From Bradyrhizobium_A sp052115025 (GTDB lineage: Bacteria > Pseudomonadota > Alphaproteobacteria > Rhizobiales > Xanthobacteraceae): 64,000 nucleotides of DNA. The notes below the pieces were generated by a model, which saw only the letters and a list, made by a program, of their open reading frames with translations, ran no database searches and had not been told where the DNA came from. Below are positions 44,385 through 52,152 of the stretch, piece after piece (positions within the stretch are counted from its first letter, which is position 1; each line of letters begins with the position of its first letter). A program made the position numbers and the translations under genes. The stretch covers positions 310,001 to 374,000 of the forward strand of contig NZ_JBFRFW010000001.1 in assembly GCF_052115025.1 (NCBI RefSeq). Reading direction: 5' to 3'.

Positions 44385-44651
44385 TCAGGCAAAACGCGCC
44401 CGCGACCGCTCCCGTGCCTTCTCGGCCTCGACCTCGCGGTCACGTGCCGGGGCATGGGTGTGCAGCGACGCCAGCAGCCGCCGCGCCGCTTCACTCACCT
44501 CCTGCACGGCGAGATCGAACGCTTCGGCATTGGCCTGCGACGGCTTGTTGAAGCCCGACAGCTTGCGCACGAACTGCAGTGCGGAAGCATGGATTTCGTC
44601 CTCGGTGGCGGGTGGCTCGAAATTGAACAGGGTCTTGATGTTGCGGCACAT
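44385..44651 (-). CDS. DUF2277 family protein
   Basis: 88 residues beginning MCRNIKTLFNFEPPATEDEI, the hallmark N-terminus of DUF2277, with FVRKLSGFNKPSQANAEAF in the middle and a highly charged tail (EVEAEKARERSRARF). AGGAGATTGCC precedes the ATG. Function unknown; the family is small, cytoplasmic and common in actinobacteria and alphaproteobacteria. Upstream frames to 44757 are open but lack a supporting start. Confidence 0.88.
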   Translation of the reverse strand: MCRNIKTLFNFEPPATEDEIHASALQFVRKLSGFNKPSQANAEAFDLAVQEVSEAARRLLASLHTHAPARDREVEAEKARERSRARFA

Positions 44652-44825
44652 GGCAATCTCCTGATGATCCCCGCCGTCTGGCTCCGCGCATCCTAGTCTG
44701 GAAAAGATGGCAACGCGACCCGCCGGCAACACCGCCGGAGACGGTGCGCGCGCTCACAACCGACGCTTTGCGGCGTCGGGTTCCGATGCTAGCTTCGCCG
44801 CAGCCGACATCCGCGCGGAGCCGCC

Positions 44826-45431
44826 ATGACCGACCTCGTTTCCGACAACCTCGCCACCGTCTATCCGGCCCCGAGCCCGCGGGTCATCGCCAAGCAGCGG
44901 CCGACGCTCGATGCCCATTCCGCGAAGTTCATTGGCATGTCGCCGTTCTGCGTACTCGCCACCAGCGGGCCGGACGGCACCGTGGACGCCTCGCCGCGTG
45001 GCGGCGGCGTGGGCTTCGTTCATGTCAACGGCCTGGACGAATTGCTGATGCCCGATCGCGCCGGTAACAACCGCATCGACAGCTTCAAGAACATCCTTGC
45101 CGGCAGCGGCTATGTGCAACTGATCTTCTTCGTGCCGGGTCTCGACGAGACGTTGCGGGTCGGCGGCCAGGGCACAGTGTCGGCTGATCCGGCACTGCTG
45201 GCGACAATGGAGGAGTTCGGCAAGCCGCCGCGTGCGGTGTTGCGCGTCGCAGTGCGCGAGGCCTATTTCCACTGCGGCAAGGCGCTGATGCGGTCGAAGC
45301 TGTGGGCGCCGGAGGCGCGGGTGGCGCGCGCCTCGTTCCCGAGCATCGCCGAGGTCATCTACGACCAGACCAATCTCGGCGCCCCGACGCCGCAGGCCGA
45401 GATCGAAGCTGCCTACAAGACGCAGCTGTAG
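44826..45431 (+). CDS. PPOX-type flavoprotein (pyridoxamine 5'-phosphate oxidase-like, MSMEG_1061 family)
   Basis: 201 residues. The split-barrel FMN-binding fold is indicated by SPFCVLATSGPDGTVDASPR, the LLMPDRAGNNRIDSFKNILA block and VQLIFFVPGLDETLRVGGQG. This family binds FMN or F420-like cofactors and reduces small molecules; the substrate is unknown. The tail contains EAYFHCGKALMRSKLW, a family motif. It is monocistronic, 82 bases before the DUF1275 gene. Confidence 0.85.
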   Translation: MTDLVSDNLATVYPAPSPRVIAKQRPTLDAHSAKFIGMSPFCVLATSGPDGTVDASPRGGGVGFVHVNGLDELLMPDRAGNNRIDSFKNILAGSGYVQLIFFVPGLDETLRVGGQGTVSADPALLATMEEFGKPPRAVLRVAVREAYFHCGKALMRSKLWAPEARVARASFPSIAEVIYDQTNLGAPTPQAEIEAAYKTQL

Positions 45432-45512
45432 GGCACCGCACGCAGCGCACCGGCCCCATGGCCCGAACTGCGGTGGCAGCAGTGTGCGTACGGCGAACCA
45501 CATGGAGGCAGG

Positions 45513-46202
45513 ATGAAACGACCCGACACACAGACCGTCATGGTGGCGCTGCTGTCGTTCAACGGCGGCTTCGTCGATGCCGCCGGCTTTTTCGGCCTGC
45601 AGGGCCTGTTCGTCGCCCATGTCACCGGCAACTTTGTCACGCTCGGCGCGGCGCTGGTCCATGGCAGCCATGGCATCATCGGCAAGGTGCTGGCGCTGCC
45701 CGAATTCGTCGCCGTCGTGGCGCTGGCACGCATCGCCGGCCGTGCGCTGCAGGCCCGCAAGCTGCCGGCGCAACGCATTCTGCTCGCCGCCAAGGTTGTG
45801 ATGCTGCTCGCGTTCTTCCTGCTTGCCGTGCTCTACGGACCGTTCCCCGATCCCAACACGCCGGCGGCGCTGCTCACCGGCTTCAGCGGCATCGCGGCGA
45901 TGGCGCTGCAGAACGCGGTGCAGCGCGTCCATTTCGCCAACCTGCCGCCGACCACCATGATGACCGGCTCGACGGTGCAGGCGACGCTCGATGCGGTCGA
46001 CCTCGTCGGCGGCGGCGATCCGGCGCAGGCTGCGGCGGTTCGTGCGCGCTTCCGCCGCCTCGTGCTGACCCTCGTCAGCTTCGGCGCCGGTTGCGCACTC
46101 GCGGCGCTGCTCTACGCCAAGATCGGGTTCTGGTGCCTCGGCGTCGCCGTCGTGGTCGGCGCCGTGGCCGCCATGATCCGCAGCACATCGGCAGATGCAT
46201 GA
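45513..46202 (+). CDS. DUF1275 (YoaK) family membrane protein
   Basis: 229 residues with about six hydrophobic segments. The start TQTVMVALLSFNGGFVDAAG and the FVAHVTGNFVTLGAALVHGS stretch are characteristic of DUF1275. AGGCAGG lies upstream of the ATG. It is a putative inner membrane transporter of unknown substrate. The region before the next gene contains a CCGTCT/AGACGG hairpin at 46272-46289. Confidence 0.85.
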   Translation: MKRPDTQTVMVALLSFNGGFVDAAGFFGLQGLFVAHVTGNFVTLGAALVHGSHGIIGKVLALPEFVAVVALARIAGRALQARKLPAQRILLAAKVVMLLAFFLLAVLYGPFPDPNTPAALLTGFSGIAAMALQNAVQRVHFANLPPTTMMTGSTVQATLDAVDLVGGGDPAQAAAVRARFRRLVLTLVSFGAGCALAALLYAKIGFWCLGVAVVVGAVAAMIRSTSADA

Positions 46203-46317
46203 CGCAGAGCCACCGAATTTCCGGCCTTGTCCCCATGCAAGGCGCAGGACTTGAATTGAATCCGTCATAACCCGTCTGTTAAGAGACGGAGGGACTGACA
46301 CCGTGCGGAGGTGAGAC

Positions 46318-46917
46318 GTGGCTGACGACAACGCAACGGCAGGCCGGCGCGGACCGGCCGGCCCTTCGGGACCGCAAGGCAAACCAGGACCGCAGGGCCC
46401 CCGCGGCAATGCCGGCGTGCCGGGCAAGCCGGGACCACAGGGCCACATCGGCAAGCGTGGTCCGGACGGGCTGCGCGGCAAGGACGGTCCGCAGGGCAAG
46501 CGCGGTGCGGCGGGCCCGCAGGGCAAGCCGGGAGCTGCCGGTCCCCGTGGCGAAGCCGGGCCTCCGGGCAAGCCCGGCCCACACGGCGCCGCCGGTCCGC
46601 AAGGGCCACAGGGCGAACGCGGCCCCCGCGGCGAGGCAGGCCCACGCGGCCCTGCCGGTACGCTGCCGACCATGGACGAGATCCGTCCCTGGCTGCACCT
46701 GATCTTCCGCGAGTGGGAGGCCTATCAGGAGCAGCGCGCCCACGACGAGGAAGAGGCGCGGCTGCGCGAGATCCAGGAGCGAGAAGCGCGCGAGCAGGCA
46801 GCGCGGGCCGAAGCCGAGGCCGCGGCATTCGACGACGTCGATGACGACGACGAAAACGACGAAGGCGACGACGAGCACGGCAAGAAAAAGAAGCGGAAGC
46901 ACAAAAAGGACAAGTGA
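46318..46917 (+). CDS. Collagen-like Gly-X-Y repeat protein with acidic/basic tail
   Basis: 199 residues from a GTG start with GGAGGTGAGAC upstream. Residues 9-113 are 35 uninterrupted Gly-X-Y triplets, rich in GPQ, GKP, GPR and GEA, so a collagen triple helix is expected. There follows a globular or helical part (TLPTMDEIRPWLHLIFREWE), a long charged helix rich in Glu/Arg/Ala (residues about 133-167, likely coiled coil, which could trimerise the stalk), an Asp/Glu-only block (DDVDDDDENDEGDDE) and a Lys-rich end (KKKKRKHKKDK). No signal peptide or membrane anchor is present, so export is unexplained. Function unknown. It ends at a strong terminator. Confidence 0.88.
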   Translation: MADDNATAGRRGPAGPSGPQGKPGPQGPRGNAGVPGKPGPQGHIGKRGPDGLRGKDGPQGKRGAAGPQGKPGAAGPRGEAGPPGKPGPHGAAGPQGPQGERGPRGEAGPRGPAGTLPTMDEIRPWLHLIFREWEAYQEQRAHDEEEARLREIQEREAREQAARAEAEAAAFDDVDDDDENDEGDDEHGKKKKRKHKKDK

Positions 46918-46981
46918 CCGCGCCGGTGGTGCGGCCTCAAAGAGGCCCTCCGCGGCGGCCTTGTGCTCGATGCCTGAAAAG

Positions 46982-47008
46982 AAATGCCCGGCCACCAGCC
47001 GGGCATTT
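46982..47008. terminator. Bidirectional terminator between the collagen-like and VOC genes
   Basis: AAATGCCCGGC and GCCGGGCATTT form a perfect 11-bp stem with a five-base loop, with a T run on the plus strand and A/T ends on the minus strand. It lies between convergent genes. Confidence 0.9.
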
Positions 47009-47055
47009 TGCGTTTGGGCAAACCACCGGGCGCTGTCGGCAGCGCAGTCGGCCAC

Positions 47056-47445
47056 TCAGGTGTACTTCGGATCGCGTTCGAGCAACTCGATCGAGATGCC
47101 TTGCGGCCCCTGGATGAAGCAAATGCGGATGCCGGGGCGCGGCGTATGCACCTCGGTGGTAAACGTCACGCCCTTGGCTTTCAGCTCGGCCGCGACCGCA
47201 TCGACGTCCCTGACCGCCAGCGCGAAATGATCGAGCCCCTGATGCGGCGTGACCGGCGGCGGATTGACGCCGTCGCCGGCGACGACCGGCATCAGGAAGA
47301 CTTTCGCTCCGCCGAGCATCAGGTCGATGCGCTGCGGCAGCCGGATGACCTCCGCGCCCAGCATGCTCTCGAACCATTGCGCCGTCGCCTCAACATCCGG
47401 CGTGCGCAGATGGATGTGGTCCCACGTCACCTTGAAGCCAGCCAT
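47056..47445 (-). CDS. VOC superfamily (glyoxalase/bleomycin-resistance-fold) protein
   Basis: 129 residues. The fold is shown by WDHIHLRTPDVEATAQWFES, RIDLMLGGAKVFLMPVV, GLDHFALAVRDVDAVAAELK and the C-terminal RICFIQGPQGISIELLER. Two metal-ligand His residues (DHIH, LDHF) and a C-terminal Glu are conserved, so it may be a metal-dependent lyase, dioxygenase or epimerase. The substrate cannot be told. Confidence 0.87.
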   Translation of the reverse strand: MAGFKVTWDHIHLRTPDVEATAQWFESMLGAEVIRLPQRIDLMLGGAKVFLMPVVAGDGVNPPPVTPHQGLDHFALAVRDVDAVAAELKAKGVTFTTEVHTPRPGIRICFIQGPQGISIELLERDPKYT

Positions 47446-47585
47446 ATCGCCGTCCTTTCACCTCGTTGCGACAGTTGTGGCGCAAAACGGCGCAGGACGC
47501 AAAGGCGTCTTGCGGACGCAGCTGCGCTTGAATCGCGGCTGCGCTCCTCCGATACTGCGGCCTCCTCTCGCGGATCGAGACCGTC

Positions 47586-48074
47586 ATGCAGTCCCTTCTT
47601 CCCCTCGCCCAAACCATCGCCGCCCGCCTGATCGCCCGAGGCGACACCGTCGGCATCGCCGAATCTTCCACCGGCGGGCTGATCTCCGCGGCGCTGCTGG
47701 CGGTGCCTGGCGCGTCCGCCTATTTTCGCGGCGGCGGCGTGATCTACACGCCGCGCGCCCGCGCGGCGCTGGTCAACATCACCAAGGAGGAGATGGAAGG
47801 CCTGCGCGCCTCGACCGAGCCGTATGCTTTGCTGCTGGCGCACCGTGCGCGGGATCTGCTTGGCGCCACCTGGGGCCTCGGCGAGACCGGCGCCACCGGG
47901 CCGACCGGCAACCGCTACGGCGATGCCGCCGGCCATTCCTGCATCGCCGTCGCCGGCCCGAGCGAGCGGGTCAGCACCATCGAGACCGGCAACCCCGACC
48001 GTCAGGCCAATATGCGGACCTTCGCGCAAAGGGCCCTGCAGCAGTTCGCCGACGCCATCGGTGCGGCACCCTGA
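47586..48074 (+). CDS. CinA C-terminal-like nicotinamide-nucleotide amidohydrolase PncC
   Basis: 162 residues, the stand-alone CinA_C domain. The GIAESSTGGLISAALLAVPG motif carries the catalytic Ser, and GETGATGPTGNRYGDAAGHS is diagnostic. PncC deamidates NMN to nicotinic acid mononucleotide in pyridine nucleotide recycling. The AVAGPSERVSTIETG segment is close to the family. The symbol pncC fits but is not certain because some members lack activity. Confidence 0.85.
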   Translation: MQSLLPLAQTIAARLIARGDTVGIAESSTGGLISAALLAVPGASAYFRGGGVIYTPRARAALVNITKEEMEGLRASTEPYALLLAHRARDLLGATWGLGETGATGPTGNRYGDAAGHSCIAVAGPSERVSTIETGNPDRQANMRTFAQRALQQFADAIGAAP

Positions 48075-48185
48075 CGCGCGGCACGCCGGTTCCACGCCTG
48101 ATCGGACAAATTCACACGGGCGCGGTGCGAAACGCGGCGCCGCACCCTATATGCAGCTGACCCTTCGAACCTGCCCTGGATTGCC

Positions 48186-50285
48186 ATGCACGACAAAACC
48201 ACCGCCCTCGCCCCGCCGATCGCTCCGCGCCGTCCGCACACGGTGACCCATCACGGCATCACGGTCAGTGACGATTACGCCTGGCTGAAGGACCCGAACT
48301 GGCAGAAGGTACTGCAGGATCCAGGCGTGCTGGCACCGGACATCCGCAGCTATCTCGAGGCCGAGAACGCCTACACCGAGAGCGTACTCGGCCACACCGC
48401 AGCGCTGCAGAAGACCCTGGTCGCCGAGATGCGCGGGCGCATCAAGGAGGACGACTCCACCGTGCCGTCGCCCGACGGTCCGTTCGCCTATTTCCGCAAG
48501 TACCGCGAAGGCGGCCAGCATCCGCTGTTCGCGCGCCAGCCCCGTGATGGCGGCGCCGAGCATGTCATTCTCGATGGCGATGAACTGGCGGCGCAATTCG
48601 ACTTCTTCCAGTTCGGCGGCACGCGGCACTCGCCCGATCATGCGCTGGTCGCCTGGAGCGCGGACACCCGCGGCTCGGAATACTACACCATCCGCGTACG
48701 CGACTGGACGACCGGCAAGGACCTCGACGACGCGGTCGAGGACACCGACGGCGGCCTGGTGTGGACCACGGATGCGCGCGCGTTCTACTACGTCAAGCTC
48801 GACGACAACCATCGCCCGACGCGGGTCTACCGCCACAAGCTCGGCACCGCGCAGGCCGACGACACACTGATCTATGAAGAGCCGGATTCCGGCTGGTTCA
48901 CCCACCTGCACGAAAGCGCAAGCGGTCGTTTCTGCGTCGTCGCCGGCGGCGATCATGAAACCTCGGAGCAACGGCTGATCGATCTCGGCGACGTCAATGC
49001 CATGCCCCGGCTCGTTGCCGCGCGCGAGGAGGGCGTGCAGTATTCGCTCGCCGACCGCGGCGATGAGCTGTTCATCCTGACCAACGCCGATGACGCCATC
49101 GACTTCAAGATCGTCACGGCGCCGCTCGCCGATCCCGCGCGCGCCAACTGGCGCGACCTGATCGCCTATCGCCCCGGCATCTATGTACTCGACATCGAGC
49201 TCTATGCCGGCCACCTGGTGCGGCTGGAACGCAAGGACGCCTTGCCGTCGATCGTCATCCGCGACCTCGCCAGCGGCCAGGAACACGCCATCACCTTCGA
49301 CGAGGCCGCCTACTCGCTCGACAGCATCGGCAGCTACGAGTTCGAGACCACCAATCTGCGCTTCGGCTACTCGTCGATGACTACGCCCGCGGAGGTGTTC
49401 GACTACGACATGACGACGCGCACGCGCGTGCTGCGCAAGCGCCAGGAGATTCCGTCCGGCCACGATCCGGCCAACTACATCACCACGCGCATCATGGCGA
49501 CCGCTGCCGATGGCGCGCAGGTGCCGGTGTCGCTGCTGCACCGCCGCGATCTCGTCCGCGACGGCAAGGCGCCGCTGCTGCTCTACGGCTACGGCTCCTA
49601 CGGGCACGCTATCCCGGCCTCGTTCTCCGCCAACCGCCTGTCGCTGGTGGACCGCGGCTTCGTCTACGCCATCGCCCATATCCGTGGCGGCGCCGACAAC
49701 GGCTGGTCTTGGTATCTCGACGGCAAGCGCGAGAAGAAGACCAACACCTTCGACGACTTCGCCGCGGCCGGACGCGCACTGATCAGCGCCGGCTACAGCT
49801 CGGCGAAGCGCCTCGTCGGCCATGGCGGCAGCGCCGGTGGAATGCTGATGGGCGCGGTCGCCAACCGCGCCGGCGAGCTGTTCGCCGGCATCGTCGCCGA
49901 GGTGCCGTTCGTCGACGTGCTCAACACCATGCTGGACGACCAGTTGCCGCTGACGCCGCCGGAGTGGCCTGAATGGGGCAACCCGATCACCGACGCAGCC
50001 GCGTTCCGCACTATCCTGTCGTATTCGCCTTACGACAATGTCGCGGCCAGGGACTATCCGGCGATCCTGGCGATGGGCGGACTGACCGATCCGCGCGTCA
50101 CCTACTGGGAGCCGGCCAAATGGATCGCGCGGCTGCGCGCGACCATGACCGGCGGCGGCCCGGTGCTGTTGCGCACCAACATGGGCGCCGGCCATGGCGG
50201 CGCGTCGGGACGTTTCAACCGGCTCGACGAAGTCGCCCTCGCCTACGCCTTCGCGCTGTGGGTCGCCGGGCTCACGCAGGCCTAA
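48186..50285 (+). CDS. ptrB: Oligopeptidase B (prolyl oligopeptidase family, S9A)
   Basis: 699 residues. An N-terminal seven-bladed propeller (DDYAWLKDPNWQKVLQDP, EDDSTVPSPDGPFAYFRKYR) is followed by the alpha/beta hydrolase domain: PLLLYGYGSYGHAIPASFSA, AHIRGGADNGWSWYLDGKRE, the nucleophile in GHGGSAGGMLMGAVAN, and DDQLPLTPPEWPEWGNP. The late GAGHGGASGRFNRLDEVALA contains the catalytic His. It cleaves after Arg/Lys in short peptides in the cytoplasm. A hairpin follows at 50361. Confidence 0.94.
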   Translation: MHDKTTALAPPIAPRRPHTVTHHGITVSDDYAWLKDPNWQKVLQDPGVLAPDIRSYLEAENAYTESVLGHTAALQKTLVAEMRGRIKEDDSTVPSPDGPFAYFRKYREGGQHPLFARQPRDGGAEHVILDGDELAAQFDFFQFGGTRHSPDHALVAWSADTRGSEYYTIRVRDWTTGKDLDDAVEDTDGGLVWTTDARAFYYVKLDDNHRPTRVYRHKLGTAQADDTLIYEEPDSGWFTHLHESASGRFCVVAGGDHETSEQRLIDLGDVNAMPRLVAAREEGVQYSLADRGDELFILTNADDAIDFKIVTAPLADPARANWRDLIAYRPGIYVLDIELYAGHLVRLERKDALPSIVIRDLASGQEHAITFDEAAYSLDSIGSYEFETTNLRFGYSSMTTPAEVFDYDMTTRTRVLRKRQEIPSGHDPANYITTRIMATAADGAQVPVSLLHRRDLVRDGKAPLLLYGYGSYGHAIPASFSANRLSLVDRGFVYAIAHIRGGADNGWSWYLDGKREKKTNTFDDFAAAGRALISAGYSSAKRLVGHGGSAGGMLMGAVANRAGELFAGIVAEVPFVDVLNTMLDDQLPLTPPEWPEWGNPITDAAAFRTILSYSPYDNVAARDYPAILAMGGLTDPRVTYWEPAKWIARLRATMTGGGPVLLRTNMGAGHGGASGRFNRLDEVALAYAFALWVAGLTQA

Positions 50286-50360
50286 TGCGCTGAACGTGAC
50301 GCGACGGCGGACGCCGCGCCCTACGGGCAGCCATATCGCGCCACAACCGTGATGAGAACA

Positions 50361-50382
50361 CCGGCGGCATGCGTGCCGCCGG
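50361..50382 (+). terminator. Hairpin downstream of the oligopeptidase gene
   Basis: CCGGCGGCA and TGCCGCCGG form a perfect 9-bp stem with a TGCG loop, 76 bp after the stop. There is no T run, so function as a terminator is possible but not assured. Confidence 0.45.
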
Positions 50383-50414
50383 CATGCCGCGTCATCTCGT
50401 TTCGCACGCGGACA

Positions 50415-50440
50415 AACTGCGCTAGATTTAATGCAGTTTG
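50415..50440. promoter_or_regulatory. AAACTGC-N12-GCAGTTT inverted repeat
   Basis: Perfect 7-base arms AAACTGC and GCAGTTT separated by 12 bases, in the interval of about 300 bp before the secreted protein gene that otherwise holds nothing recognisable. The spacer includes TAGATTTAAT, a possible -10 region, so it may be an operator over a promoter. Confidence 0.35.
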
Positions 50441-50582
50441 GATTCGCCGTACCACGCGGGCGGAAGCATCGCCCACGGCGAGCGTCGCGCCGGAAAGATC
50501 GCGGCCGACGTGCGTCTCGCCGACGGCGGTGCGTGAAGTGCCCATTCGCCCGGTGCGTTCGACGTTCTGTGGAGGAACGTGC

Positions 50583-50939
50583 ATGACGCCGCGACTGGTC
50601 CGACTGGCTTTCAGTGTCGCCATGATTGCCTCTGGTTCGACTGCATTCGCCGTCGACCGCGGGCAGTTCGAGAATGTCCCCGAGCACATCCGCTCATGGT
50701 TCAAGGCCGTGCGCAGCCCGACCGGCGTGCCCTGCTGCGACATCGCCGACGGCCACCGCACCGCCTATGACGTGCGCGGTGGCGCCTACTGGGTGCCGAT
50801 CGAGGGCGAGTGGATGCAGGTACCGGAGAAAGCGGTGGTGCGCGACGTCGGCAATCCGGTCGGCGAAGCCGTGGTGTGGTACGTGCGCCACGGCGGCAAC
50901 ATCATCATCAACTGCTTCGTCCCGGCCGACGCGGCCTGA
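50583..50939 (+). CDS. Small secreted protein of unknown function
   Basis: 118 residues. A signal peptide (RLVRLAFSVAMIASGSTAFA, cleaved after AFA) leads to a domain with PEHIRSWFKAVRSPTGVPCC and DIADGHRTAYDVRGGAYWVP. Three cysteines (two adjacent at about residue 50, one in NIIINCFVPADAA) could pair or bind a metal. GGAGGAACGTGC precedes the ATG. I do not recognise a named family; it looks like a small periplasmic protein found in related bacteria. Confidence 0.75.
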   Translation: MTPRLVRLAFSVAMIASGSTAFAVDRGQFENVPEHIRSWFKAVRSPTGVPCCDIADGHRTAYDVRGGAYWVPIEGEWMQVPEKAVVRDVGNPVGEAVVWYVRHGGNIIINCFVPADAA

Positions 50940-50940
50940 G

Positions 50941-50962
50941 GCCGGGCAAGCAAAAGCCCGGC
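50941..50962. terminator. Hairpin between the small secreted protein and bfr genes
   Basis: GCCGGGC and GCCCGGC form a perfect 7-bp stem with an A-rich eight-base loop, starting directly after the stop codon and lying between convergent genes. No long T tract. Confidence 0.55.
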
Positions 50963-51006
50963 GCGGATGACCGGCTGGGCTCATGCAGCGACTTTGGGTG
51001 TCGCGA

Positions 51007-51489
51007 TCAGTCGTGATCGAGTTCGCCGATGTGGTGCTGCGAGTACAGCTCGACACCGATCTTCTTGACGAGATCGATCTGCGTCTCGAGGAAGTCGATG
51101 TGGCTTTCCTCGTCCTTCATCAGTTGCTCGAAGATGTCACGGGTGACGTAGTCCCTGACCGAATGGCAGTGAGTCGCCGCTTCCTCGTAGAGCGCGCGCG
51201 CCGAATACTCGGCCTGCAGGTCGCACTCCAGAACTTCCTTGACGTCCTGGCCGATGTGCAGCGGGTCGAGCACCTGCATGTTCGGGAAGCCGTCGAGGAA
51301 GATGATCCGGTCGATGAGCTTGTCGGCGTGCTGCATCTCCTCGATCGATTCCGCGCGCCATTTCTTGGCGAGGTCCTTGAGGCCCCAGTTCTCGAGCAGG
51401 CGGTAGTGCAGCCAGTACTGGTTGACAGCGGTCAGTTCGTGGCGAAGCGCTTTATTGAGATACTCGATGACCTTCGGTTCGCCCTTCAT
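51007..51489 (-). CDS. bfr: Bacterioferritin
   Basis: 160 residues, four-helix-bundle ferritin with the ferroxidase ligands E18, E51 and H54 and a haem-axial M52 (IEEMQHADKLIDRIIFLDGF). EESHIDFLETQIDLVKKIG with the second-site Glu/His closes the domain. It stores iron as a 24-mer. An Irr-type iron control element lies 48 bp upstream, and a Bfd ferredoxin gene lies 160 bp further up on the same strand; together they store and release iron. Confidence 0.96.
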   Translation of the reverse strand: MKGEPKVIEYLNKALRHELTAVNQYWLHYRLLENWGLKDLAKKWRAESIEEMQHADKLIDRIIFLDGFPNMQVLDPLHIGQDVKEVLECDLQAEYSARALYEEAATHCHSVRDYVTRDIFEQLMKDEESHIDFLETQIDLVKKIGVELYSQHHIGELDHD

Positions 51490-51537
51490 GGAGCCGGTTC
51501 CCTTTCGCTTGGCGCCGACATTGGCACCCTTCCATAT

Positions 51538-51554
51538 TTTAGAACGCTTCTAAA
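51538..51554. promoter_or_regulatory. Irr-type iron control element (ICE) upstream of bfr
   Basis: TTTAGAACGCTTCTAAA is a perfect palindrome that fits the rhizobial ICE consensus TTTAGAA-N3-TTCTAAA recognised by Irr. It lies 48 bp upstream of the bfr start codon. Irr represses iron-storage genes under iron limitation in Bradyrhizobium and relatives; that it acts here is inferred. Confidence 0.9.
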
Positions 51555-51649
51555 TCAGAACCATGGGAGCGGCAAGCACCACCGCGCCGCACCCAGCCAA
51601 AGCTCAAACCATCGGGACAGGGGGACAGGGGCCATCGAGGCCGCGTCGG

Positions 51650-51979
51650 TCAGGCCGGCAGCGCGACGATGAGATCCAGTTCCAGCGCCACTTCGGGCGC
51701 GAATTCGCCCGGCAGCTGGACCGGAGCCTGGACATGCTCATGCTTATGGGGGACGGCGTGGGCCTCGCTATGCGGACAGCCGCTGCAGCAGCCCTTGGCG
51801 CAGGCGCCGAGCGCATCGCTCATGATCCGCCGAATGGTGCGGGCGCAACGGCCGCACTGGGCGCTGCATCCCAGGCAATTATAGACTTGCCGCGCCGTGC
51901 GTGGCAGGTCGCCCACGGGGGCAGTTACTGCCGACCGCACGTCGTTGTCGGTCAGAATGTTGCAGGAGCAGACGATCAT
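51650..51979 (-). CDS. bfd: Bacterioferritin-associated ferredoxin (Bfd), with Cys/His-rich extension
   Basis: 109 residues. Residues 1-57 fit Bfd: C4-x-C6 at the start (MIVCSCNILTDNDVRSAV), and C42-x2-C45 in CLGCSAQCGRCARTIRRI, for a [2Fe-2S] cluster; C35 and C38 are extra. The tail adds C60, C64, C65, C68 and five histidines at 70-82 (PHSEAHAVPHKHEH), then a hydrophobic end, so it is longer than the usual 60-75 residues. Bfd donates electrons to bacterioferritin haem to release iron. It lies upstream of bfr on the same strand. Degenerate ICE-like palindromes lie 80-135 bp upstream. Confidence 0.85.
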   Translation of the reverse strand: MIVCSCNILTDNDVRSAVTAPVGDLPRTARQVYNCLGCSAQCGRCARTIRRIMSDALGACAKGCCSGCPHSEAHAVPHKHEHVQAPVQLPGEFAPEVALELDLIVALPA

Positions 51980-52059
51980 GAACGGGCTGGCAATCCGGTA
52001 GTGATGCTGCCCTTTTCGATATTGAAGGCCTGCCGCCGATGCAAAAGGAAAACGCGCTG

Positions 52060-52114
52060 TTTGAAGCTATTCCAAACTGCTGAAAAATCCGCCGAAAACT
52101 GGAATGAATCTAAA
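52060..52114. promoter_or_regulatory. Two degenerate ICE-like sites upstream of bfd
   Basis: TTTGAAGCTATTCCAAA at 52060-52076 is a near-palindrome, and TTTAGATTCATTCCA (minus strand, 52100-52114) matches the first ICE half-site well and the second poorly. Their centres are 39 bp apart. They are 80 and 120 bp from the bfd ATG. Weak candidates for Irr binding. Confidence 0.35.
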
Positions 52115-52152
52115 TCGGCGGAATTGTTTCCTTGAAACGCCCGGGCGTTGTT

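Noticed and set aside
44754..46673. Minus-strand 639-residue frame beginning with Gly/Pro-rich repeats
   Set aside because: Antisense of the collagen-like gene; its repeats mirror the Gly-X-Y codons, and it crosses two real plus-strand genes.
46330..46680. Repetitive DNA considered as a CRISPR array or tandem-repeat locus
   Set aside because: The 9-base periodicity is codon-level Gly-X-Y coding within one open frame; there are no fixed repeats with unique spacers.
48147..50687. Minus-strand 846-residue frame
   Set aside because: Antisense shadow of oligopeptidase B, which has complete catalytic motifs on the plus strand.
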